Assembly (NCBI GenBank): GCA_009760855.2
Contig: WPIO01000104.1
Coordinates: 261,501 to 325,500 of the forward strand
From: Cristatella mucedo
Taxonomy: Eukaryota; Bryozoa; Phylactolaemata; Cristatellidae
Reading direction: 5' to 3'
Length of the DNA: 64,000 bases
The notes under the pieces were generated by a model, which was not told the DNA's origin, searched no databases, and was given only the letters and a program-made list of their open reading frames with translations. The position numbers were made by a program, and so were the translations under genes. This document shows positions 25,801 to 37,800 of this stretch, in pieces (position 1 is the first letter of the stretch; the number at the start of each line of letters is the position of its first letter).

Positions 25801-28800
25801 TTTGATCACACTTCTTGTAGAGCTTATGTAAAGTGCCTAGAAAGAGATTGAGTTCTGTGATGGCGCTATATGGGTGTGGTATTGTTATTATTAACTATTA
25901 GACCAAATCGCATCCCTGAGTTCTCGAAGACGTACTTGAATCAGCGAAGCTCCCGCATTCCCCGATGCTTTATATGTCACGCAGCAATAGCGTCACTGTT
26001 TGCTACAAAACGAGTAGTTAAGCGATAACCTTGTCAACTTCAATGGACTTTGGAAGAAGGAAAGGTGCTAAAATAAATGTATTTCGTTAAGAGTAGCAAT
26101 CACTTACAATCGCCGAATTCCCAGCTCTGAAAGTTCATGGACGGCCTTGACATAGTCGTTGTCCGATCTACGAAATAATAATTATTGTATATTGACGTTA
26201 CAGCTTATAATAATATGAAGCCGGATATTAGCGACTTACCTTTGAATGCTGATATTTTTCAACGCCCGATGCAGACTAATACCTGAGTTAGTGTGCCGTG
26301 GCTGAGATGATAGTTTGAGTGGGCCCAGTCTAAGAAGCTGGGTAAGGGTGACCAGGACTTAGAGTCGCTAGCAAGGTGGTAACTTCCTACTGAGCGGCAG
26401 GGTCGCAAGTAGTGCTCGCTTAAATATTTTAAAGAAGTCTAGCATTTCGGATATTTGATTTAAACATTATTACTCATCATTTGATTTCTGCATCCTACTA
26501 GTCATAACTCGGGTGCTTTTCAAGGGTTGTAAAGATGCGATTCATCGCGGAGCTGCAAAAAATCTGATGACGGCTAATAGCGGAAGTAACTTCTGGTGTC
26601 AGCTCGACCACTGGTGCTTCACTGCTTCACTGTGGGTCAGATGCGAACGAGCGAGACTGGAAACGTTTGTTCGCTGACCTATTATCTGGCATCTTATCTG
26701 ACTCCTTCACAGATGAATTGCCATAGCTTCACTCGCACGCACACTCTCTTAGATTCTCTGCAAACTGACGAACGCAGTCTCCATGTTTTATTTCAATAAA
26801 ACCGCTAGCGACCGGTGGTCATACTTTGATACTTACATGCAAAAGTGCTTACTGCTTAAATAATTGGGCTAGAACACATTCTCTTTAATCTCTACTGCTT
26901 TAGGCTCTGGCTTAATGCCGTCCTTCTCTATAATGTAGCTGATTTTTAATTATGGCTTTCAATTGAATTCCTTACATTGCTAACTATTTATTTATTTAAT
27001 TTCCTACATACAATAGTGGTCTATGTGGGTATTGTTAACACCTTTCTTTATTGGTATTGCAAAGTGCCATTGATAAGCAATTGCATTTTGAGAGTTCAGT
27101 GTGCCGAATTTCACAGTACGGAGCCCAAGTTCTGCTGAAGAATTTGAGTCCGAAATATCTAACAGGGGTTAAAGCTAAATTGTGAACTTCGTATCCCAGA
27201 GACTTCTGATTAAGCGACTTGACTGAGTGCCGCGAAAATTGTTCTAATACACTGCAAACGCGTGCTCCTCGTTCTACGGTTATTCGAGTTAAGTGACCGA
27301 GAGCCTTCTATATGAACACTGATGTCGCTGCGGGTCTTGTCATTTATCAACCTTTTTATGCCTCCTCATTTTATCAAAACTTGGCCCAATTCGGCAGTTA
27401 ATGGAGAGACGTCAGGAAATGGGACCCTTAAGACAAGGGCAGGACCTACTCCTGCTCAATAGGCAGCGACCTTGAGAAAGCAAGGACGCCAGCCAAATAA
27501 GTATGGCAGCGAGCCGTACTCTCTATCCTCGTATAGCCCAATTCAGCTGGCGAAGCGAGACCGTAATAATAATAATAATAATGATAATAATAAAAAAGCT
27601 TCCATTACGCGGCTCCCATTGCAGCAAATAGAAACACAAACGGCAAGTGTAACGAGTTATTCAAGCCATCTAAAGGCGGAGTGTTATGCTGCTTTGTATG
27701 TGATTTCTTTCTTGATGCAGAAAATGCAATGACGAGCACAGCCTGTGGCTATTCCGAAACGATTTAAAAATCTATCGGCCATTTTAGTAATACGGCGATT
27801 TTCACTTACACAAAATCGCTGGTACTACTGTAAATGCATAGTGCCGGAGAACGAAAAAGCCGTCACGAATGCTAAAGCTTGCTCTTACTCAAGTTGGCAG
27901 TTCGTACTGGACGAAAACGCGCATCGAAGGATGATTTCCAGCGACGCCAAGCCGACATCCTCACTGACGTCCCAGTATTCCACACCAGAACGGCAGTGGT
28001 CTCTCAGCTTACCCTGCAAAAATCAATGAACTATCTACGAAAGTCAGGAAGACACTTGCCAACAGCACTTTCAAGTAAAGTTTTTTTCTAGAATCCGCTT
28101 CATCGAAGTCTTTATCGCGTTATCATAATTTTCCAGAGGCAAAGCGTACTTCTCAGAACGATATTCGATAACGATATTATCGAATACGCAACGTCCGAAG
28201 AAAGTCGCTTTCGGAGGGAACCGAGTACCAAAAACGTTTTGCCTGGAGCGATGGCGAGCGATCTTGGTAGGTTACTGTTACTCGTAGGGTTACTGTTTCC
28301 GGTTGCTTGATTGAATGCACCGGCTGGTTGATATCGACATATTGAGCTATTGAACTATCGCCAGTATTGGTTGATACAGCAGTCAACGTGGCCTAAAGCC
28401 CCGGCTTTAAAAGAAATTTACTCATCACTTGATGTCTGCACGCTAATAGTCATCTTTGATGATCAATTTCAATTTAACCCAATGAGCCGTAGCCACTTCT
28501 GCTACTTAAATGTACGTGCATGTAGTTATAGATTATGTATGTATTTGTACATTATGTACGTGTACGTAGTTGTACATTATGTACGTGTATGTAGTTGCAC
28601 GTTATTTATGTGTATGTAGTTGTACATTATATATGTTATATATGTTATGTATGTTATGTATGTTATGTATGTTATGTATGTTATGTATGTTATGTATGTT
28701 ATGTATGTTTGTTATGTATGAAGGTGAATGGTTTCGATTCTCTCTGGGTTCCGAGCTGCAAGCATTGAGCCACATGTGGTTAGTGAGCCACAATAGATTC

Positions 28801-31800
28801 TTGACCCGTAAATAAGTAGGATGATTCTTATGGATCGTTACAATGTAGAGGCCTCATTATGGCACCACAAGTGAACTGAACCTCTTTTTGAGGCTCTGTG
28901 AGCGTAGTGGAAAGGAGGTGCGGCTTTTCATTTCAACAGGGTTTAAAAGTTCTCGCCTACATTGACCGAGGTAAAGTCACTCACTTTAAAGGCACGTGCT
29001 AAATCTAATCGAACGACGTGGATTATGCAGTCGGTGTATCTCTCTACCGTGTTCTATTGCATCTGGAACACCAGTGATGCCGGAAATTCGGACTCGAGAG
29101 ATACTCATATCAACAATCACGACCATCACGCGATACGGCAGTCGCTGAGGATCCTTTGCTTGGGCTTGGCCGTGGATGCGGCAGCAGCGGCAACGACTGG
29201 GCAGCGAATGACCAGCAAGCCAATCGATGTGTTGCATTGCGACTTACTAGAAGTGTGTCTGTAGCCTCGTTGTGTACGCTTACATAAGTCTTGAGTATTC
29301 CAAAATGGAACGCTGGTGTTAGCAGTTTCCTATTCCTCTGCCATTTCTCTCCTTTAGCAAGGAGCAACCCGTCACCTTTCACACAAAAATAGAAGTAGAA
29401 TACTGAAATTGTTATCCACCCGCATGTGGCAATCGGCACTGCTAAATGGCAGGAAGCTTAGCTGTTATCTTGGCTACGGGCAAACTCAGGAGCTTAGCGA
29501 CGCTACTAGGTCAGTATGCATTGCAAAACTAATTCGATAGAGTTAGCGTCCCCAATTCGGGATCCCTAAGTTAGCAGTCAGCCACACGACTCCTGCAGCC
29601 ACGGAGAGACACGGCCAACTATGCTCCTGAAAGAATTGAGTCTTTGCATGTGCCGCTGTAAATAAGTCATCACAGACATAAGCGATGCATAATAAGCAGA
29701 TTGCTCATCAAGCCGCCCAGAAAGAATAATTGACTTAGCAAAAAAGTCCGAGTCAAGGCAGAGTACCAGCTTGCACAAACGGTGCTGCTCATGCACTGTT
29801 GATAACTTTCCCAAATTGTTTGGTACTGTGATAGAATTGAAATCAAATCTGAAATGCAAGCAGCAATAATAAAACATACTAAGCGATACAGTGGTCAGAC
29901 CGATCGATCATTTACACACGATAATTGGCAGCTTGGTGCCAAACGTCAGCCGTCGCCCCCACCCAGGACAACGAAGAGTCCTTTTAATTTATGCCTCACT
30001 GCAACCTGAACGAGCTCTTAACTGAGCAAGGCATCAGCTATAGGCTCCTATCACTCGCCGTAGTATCCGCATTCTCATTGTCAGGCCTGTGTACATTAAA
30101 CCCTAGCTGCTCGGGCCACGCATGCTCGTACCATCCCCTTCCCTTCCTCCTGTCAGTCTGCCTGTTCGTTTCGTGCTGACTGGCTGGCTCTGGCTGGAAG
30201 GTCTTGTCAGGACTCTCAGGATTTGAATGTCATGCATCTCTACTGCTCACTCTTCCCTGTGCCTAAGTGAGCTTGCCGTTTCTGCTCGCGTGTGTGCTTG
30301 ACATTTGTTGGTTAGAGTTCTTTAATTGGTAAACTCCCGAAGAAAGCTTGGTCGTAAGAAAAAGATGGTATATGGATATAGGTAAAGGAATAAAATAATA
30401 AAAAAGGGGGTAGGGGATTCATATGCATATCCAGCTTTTTCTGTAACCACCCAGCCGGCTCAGCCTTAAGCAATTCGGAGAATAACTCCAACCTTGTGGT
30501 CATCGGGGCTACTACAACCTAGATGGCAAATCAGCAAATGTGCTTGCGGAACGTACCCTCCATTAGAGATATACCCAGAAATTCTGCTGATCGATTCTTA
30601 ACGACAACCTTGATCTATTCGCTGTGACCTGGACATGGCTGAAATCGGCTACCTTCTCGAACATTACCAACGCAACCCCGACACGCTTCTCTTTTTTTAC
30701 TACTAGATCAATGATTACTTATGTAGGATTGGCCATCGGTACACGTTGTACCGCCTCAATTGTAATCGATTTGCAGTCACTTTGTTTGAAGTCCTCTCAA
30801 AGAAGTGTTACTCGAAGTAGTCAATCTCTTGTGTTGAGGCTGTCATACTCTGTCTAGCCAATTCTAGTAGTATTCTATGGTTTCACTGGTATCAAGCCTT
30901 CGTTTAACATTGAATTTTCGTGATCTCAGGTTATTCGGCTGTCTAGACATTTTTCCTTTTCCATTCTTAAGGATTTAAGTAGTCATTCTGTTGAATCATG
31001 TAACGCCTTAAGGTAAGATTTTCGTTGCACTGACTGACTAATTCTCTCTCCTACCTCATGTGCATGACATCAATTACAAAAAATTGTCAAGCACTATCAA
31101 ATATTCTCCTGCGATTCTACAATATGTTTACCTACTTTAGCCGAATGCTGCACATCTAACCACGCACGGATCTCATTCATTCCGCAGCGTTTCACCCTCT
31201 TCGGTGTCCAGAATAATCTGTGAATCGTGAAACCTTAAGACCGTTGGCATTGATTCCGTCTGCACGAAAATATCCTCCATTCTCATGTTGCTGAATCCTA
31301 GTTCCGACCGATCCTCACTGGTGCAATACTAAAATATGACATTAGCCGACGTCCTAAATGAGTTCCACTGATTAAACGCACGGTAGACCATGATCAGAGA
31401 TGACCTTCTTCGGTTTGCCAAAGGCTTTAACCTTAGCGGTATGCAAATTACAAGCTTTACAAAGCAACAAACTTATCAGAACCGACTGCCCGTCCAGTAA
31501 GATACGAGGAATACTGCATTTATTACCGATCAATCCATGCGATGATCACTTCCAGTTTTCATAAAAACATCCTCGAGTCACATATGCATGATTCACAAAT
31601 TCTTATGTCATCCATCAACCATCGCCTTGGCCGCTCTCATACTACTAGTCCTTGCGATAATCTAGCACATATCCTATCGATAATTGAGCAGATAACTTCT
31701 TTGGATTATTTGCGAGCTAGTAAAAATGAAAGAGTCATCCTTCAGGTAACAATATCTACACTTGATTCCTCACCCTCAATTCCTAGCGGTACTTCAAAGT

Positions 31801-34800
31801 CCATATTTAAGCCTTCCACGAGCAACGTCATCTTTAAGTTCATCCGCTAGTCAAAAAAGACTACTGCGGCTACAGATTGTACGGCTATGGTGAGCCGCGA
31901 TGGCTCACTAGGTCATGCGGTTGCTTTAAGCGACCTGGGCCGTCGTCGGTTCAAATCCTGCGCTGGGTGATCCTTTATAGCTGCTGCAAGCGGTGGCGAT
32001 AGTCGTAAAGACTATTCTGTCACTGTACCGAAGAGACCCTTAAATTCGTTCGTATTTTATTAATTTTTTAACCCCTATTTATGTTGCTGTTGTCCGTCTA
32101 AGATAAATAGATATGCTGCTGCAATTGGCAACTAATATAACGAATACATTCTCAGCCTGAGGTTTTGTGCTTGAAATTTTCAAACAAGCTCATTCGGCAC
32201 TTGCTTTTCGTAGTTCCAATAAGGTGAGTAGAGCTTTTTACCTATTGAAGCTTTGCCAAGTACTAAAGTTCTTGTGTTCCTTCTAGCCTCAAATCAATCA
32301 GTTTACCAGATATAACAGCAGCATCGAGTGAACAATATCCTGAGAGAAACCTCAGAGAGAACCAGCTACTACGCGGTTCGATTTGTCTGATACCCATAAT
32401 GTAACGTAATACTGTATCTCCAACTGTAACTCCACAAATCCACAAAGACCGTGGGTGTTACGCAGGAGAGTTTTGTATAGAGAACTCACAGCCTACGCGG
32501 CTTTCAGTACGCATTCGGTAGCCTACAAACTTCATTTCAAGCAACAAAGAGAAAGTGGGAAGCGTGGCAGAGTCAGGAGAGCAGTTAAGGTAGTGAGTAA
32601 TATGGAAGCAGCAGCAGCTCAGGGCTGCTGTAAAGGATGTGCCATAGTCTGCAGCAGGAGAGTAGTTGTCGTTGCATAGGAATCGTGGAATTGAGTTCCA
32701 AAGTCTATGATCTGCAGAGCTAAAGCTTTTGTCACTAACTGTATTTAAGCCGAGGAATGGAACAGCTAATTTATTGTCCCTAAGGAACCCAAGGGCACAA
32801 TGAGGCTGGAATTGGTGCAGCAGTCCAGCTTGGTACGGTCCTCCATATGGTCCACTAAGCCGTGTCAGGTCTTTTGGAATAGCGATAAGCAATATAGAAT
32901 AAAGAATATAAATATAATATAATTTAATAAAGAAGTGCTGTAAGCATAAGAAGCTCTGTACCTGTTGATAAAAGGAAGCCATCCTAGGTCTTATAGCAAA
33001 GGAGACGTGTGGTCAAACCTTTGGGATTTGCAAACTAGCCTTGCAGCCATATTCATAGCCATTGGCAGTGACCTAGTTGCTTTTTTCGGTAGACGTAGCC
33101 CGGCCAAAAGGGAATTGCAATAATCAAGCTGAGACAGAACTACCTAGTTATATTTTTGAAAGCACTCGTAAAAAACAGCTCCTAATCTTAGTTAGGAATC
33201 GGGCGTGGTGGTCAGCTGTGGAGGCATTCTTCTGAATGAAGCTTTTAAAATGTAGGCAGCTAGCGAAGACGACATCTAAATTTTAAGCATGTGGTCATTG
33301 TCGCACAACAGCGTCGCCTATTAGAAGAGCAAAGCCTTATAATCCAGCTACACGCTCAGGTTGTTCGATGAACAGCAGTTTAGTTTCATCTTAGTTTACT
33401 TTAGCGAACGTTTCCCACATCTGGGATCGAATGTCGGCAAGGAAAGCATTCACCATACATGTACCCAAGCTTGAAGGTTGATATGCTAATCAGAAACGTT
33501 ATGGCCTTCCAACATAATTTTCCTCTCACTTCGTTCTTCTCAGGCACACTCAATGCTGTTAGTAGGCTACTCATTAAGAAAGCAACAACAGACCTAGATA
33601 ACGTAAGCAACCTCCACCCTATCTCCTTATTGCCGCTCATATCCAAGACACTGGAACGAACATCGCATAGGCAGAATTACGGTTTTCACAGGAAGGCAGA
33701 CTTGGATATTTTCTCCGCATATTCAGCTTGACTTTTCTGGATTAATCTTTCGGCGGAGTTTTATTAAATTGATCTCAAAGCCTTGTTCGAACGCCTCTAA
33801 TCTAGCTAGGGCATCAGTGGCACTGGCATAACCATCATCCGAGGAAGCACTGTAAAATTGGGTCCCCAGGGCTCAGCACTTAGTTTGCTTCTTTTCACAA
33901 AGTATTTATCATTCTGGACGAGTTAATCTCCAATGGCAGTATAGGTTCTTAGTTTGAATATGACAGTATAGGTTTTCACTTTTTGGCAATGAGACATGGC
34001 TTTACCTATGCTTTTTATACTTCCCAACCTGCAAACACGTCAAACTCACTGAATTTTCTTAATGCGAGTGTTTCTGACATCCGCAAAAGGATCGCACCAT
34101 TCCCAAATTGCACGATAATAGAACCAACTTTCTTGTTATATTCAAACCTAGTGACTTGGAAATTGAAACCCTGAAGCCTCAAAATCGACTCTGCAAGCAT
34201 ATCTCATGTAGCATCTTCACGAAACCTACGTGTCCTTTTCCAAAATGACTTCTCACAAGATTATCACATCACTTCCACAGTCAAGACTGCCTTGATAGTT
34301 TCACCACGTAATATTGTATGACTTCGAGCTTGCTAAGATATGGATAAAAACATCCAAGTTGGTCAATACATTCGTGACAGCCTGTCTTGACTTCTTTAAC
34401 TCACTGCTTGCCAGTTTACTGGCCTGTGTAACTAAGCGCTTACAGCAGGTACAATAGTCAGCAGCTACGCTTGTATGTCGTGAACGTCGCAATACCATAT
34501 TAAACCACTTCTCGCCGACTTGCACTGGCCCCTTATCAAGCAGAGTCACGACTTCAAGGTTCTTTCACTCACTTCTAGATCACTCCATTGTCTGACTCCA
34601 TTTCCTACTTATCAGAACTACTGACCGACCATCGTCGGTATTGTGGGGCACTCGTTTGATGGCAGGCAACTACATGCACGAAGGCTCTTTAATTAAAGCA
34701 ATACGTTTACAGAGGTTTCAATGTTGCTGCACTGCTAGTTTTTAATAACACAAGACAGCTAGTATCCCGAAAGCGCCCTAGTAACTGATTGCCGTGACAT

Positions 34801-37800
34801 GAACGCCTTTGCTGTTTTGTGCCGATGCACGATTAACCGGGTGATCGTATTGTATGGCTGAGTGCCGAATTATTTAGCAACTCCGGGTATCTACAAAAAT
34901 AGTGACAAGAAGGGGAGCTTGCCTGACATGCAAACGAGATAGAAATAAAAACTATAATCCATTTGCAAAGTGCCCTAAGAGAACGCAATTTCTATCTACG
35001 GGCCTCACATATGCAACAGGGCAGCAGCCCACGACCTCTGACGACACAAGCAATGGCCTTGAGCTTGATAGTCAAAGGCTGTCGCCTTAACCACTGGACC
35101 AAACTAGTTCGGCTTGGCTTTATAATCACATAACTAGTTGCTGATATCAGCAGTGCAAGATGCAATTATACTGTGGGAAAATAGGTGCTGCAAGGCCGAC
35201 AAGGATCGAATAACAAGTAAAGCTGCATTTCGCACACATTAAAAAAAATGATGGATTATCCTTTACGATTATATCAGTTGAAATGACAGTATAATTTATT
35301 TGCAAAAATTGAACCAAGCACCGAAAGTGAGTAAGGTTTGATAAATGCGGATCAAGTGAATATTTGTTATGGTTTGAGTCACTCAAAATGCCGGTCTACA
35401 TAAAACTTACTGCATTTCGGAAACGGAATTCCCTGAGTTTTTAGCACATACATTTGACTGGGACTAATTTTTTAAATGAAGTCACTGCAGTACAGCCATT
35501 CTAGAAAACGCATCAGCTTTGCAACAGCTGAACACAAACTCACCAAGCCAAGGGCGGAAGAATTCGTAACTTTGAGCTTTGCCGTCACTCCTCTTAAGCA
35601 CTGCTTGCATCGCCTCAGGATGTACAACAACGATGAACGTCAAAAACATAGGACCAAGAAACGTACTGAATACGTCCTTAAACCGTTCTGTTGATTCTTG
35701 GAAGACGCGGAAAAATGTGTCGGTAACGTCTGCTTCGCCGTCACGCTAGTAACAGAATCCCATGCATGTAATTTACTCTCAGTGGGAAAGGAAGATGTAG
35801 TGAATTTGAGTTCAAAAAGCGAGACATAGGCGGTACTTACAGAATACTAAACGCAATAGCTGAAAAGTGATTCATACGTGTGTTAAAGCTCTTTATACTG
35901 GAATTTTGTAGCTGAGCAGTTAGCATTCAGAATTGAAACCACCAAAAAACCAAGTTTGGCAGCCCAATGCAGATTGGTTAGATGTGAGCTACTCATTATA
36001 CAGTCCACTGAGAGCCTATCAGCCCGAGCGTCTCACAAAATTCAGCTCATAGATTCTTATAATTTCATGAAAACTTTGAAAAGCTTTCGAAAGATAATGT
36101 TCTACATCAATATTTACAAAATTTACGGCAATCGACGGTTGCAGAAAGCATACACCTTTAACCAAAGCCAGTGCTGCCGCATCGGCAATGCCCATGGTAA
36201 TAAGCAGCTACCTACGAATCTACTGCCCTCCACTGTAGGCATCAATTAATGAGCCGCGAAGGAGCGGCGTGGTACGTAGACATGTGGCAGCATTTCGAAA
36301 ATCATCACCGACAAACGCACTCGATGTTCAAGTGACTCTGGCTGGCCTGGGTGGAAGAAACTGCAGTGCTCAAGATTGTTTAGGTCTTCGATTGCTACGA
36401 CGGACGTGCGGCAGACATTGACTGCTCAACCATGCCCTATTTCCAACTGCTTCGCATCAAGATTGATCAGTGATGTCACGAGATCAACGTCAGCAATCAC
36501 ACGAGATCGCGTTACGATTACTGACGCATAATTCCATAGGTCTTAGCCCAGTTGCTCTTCCCCACCCAGCAATCGTATACAGATTAATTGTGCCATTGCC
36601 CACTGCAAGTGGTAGTGTTAGCCTGTAACACTCATCTGCAGCAGTATATAAATGAGTTGTTTCAATCAACCTTAACACTTTTATCAGCTTTACATTGGTA
36701 AAGTGAAGACAAATTCAATGTAAGCTTTCTTTAACTACCTCACTGATAAGCATCGTAGCGACCGGGCTACAAAGGGTTACAAAGCGTTGCTACAAAGCGT
36801 CAGGGGCTACAAAGCATTGCTGCTGCAGCACTTGCACCCAACGTATGTACCGTGGCATGCCAAAGCTTTACAGTAGCCTTACCTTATCACCTTACCAAAG
36901 ACCTCATCTCAGTGATTAACCAGGATTTAATGCTAAGCAAAGCCAGTTTAAGCAATGCTAGTTCAATAAGGCTTTCATTTGAAGTTGCTTTTCAGGCCAC
37001 AGCTGCAGAATTACGGTGTCACGTGAGAATTTCACGCAGATGATAGATTTCTAAAGCAGTGGATTACACAGGATTTGATTTCGTCCCTGTCTATAAGCTT
37101 TACAGTCCATTTCCATTGCTGCTGCTGCTCCTAGATTGCGGCTGCTACTCATCCTTTCCTCCCACTCATAGTCTTGTGCGACTCATATTCTGCTGCTGCT
37201 CATCGTCTGCTCCTGCTCATCGTCTGCTCCTGTTCATTGTCTGCTCCTGCTCATCGTCTGCTGCTGCTACTGCTTATAGTCAAACTATTACTTATAGTTT
37301 CTTGCTGGTCATCGTCTGCTGCCGCCACTGGAACATGCACTCAGGTAGTTTACACTCTCACTATGGGCTCAATCTCAAAATCTGTATTTGCATTCAAAAA
37401 TCACATGATGTGTGGCTTTTTTTAAGAGGATCTAGATCAGATTGCACGAATACTTTTTTACGTGGGTTGTAGTATTCGAATCCATGGCTCTTGCAGTAGA
37501 CGAAAAGTAATCAAGCTTATCAAATTTGAGCAGGCAGGTGCAATACAATTTTGGGCCTTTACCAAATGCTGCAGATAAATTGGGAAAAAGGAACCGGTGA
37601 ATTAAACTGATAGTGCCTATTTTTGCTATTGAAAACAAATAACACAAATATTTCGACTGTAATACATCCTGAGAAACTGCAATCTCTATCGATGCTATAT
37701 CGGTCGCCTTAGAGAGAGAGAACAGATTGGACACTACTTCCACTTTCCTGCTTTTACGATGTATAATTCTGCTGCTGCCATGCATAACCAATATCATTAT

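Noticed and set aside
28986-29237. Minus-strand frame directly after gene A exon 3
   Set aside because: It begins at the GTAAGT donor of exon 3 and lacks any CYP4 motif; it is intron.
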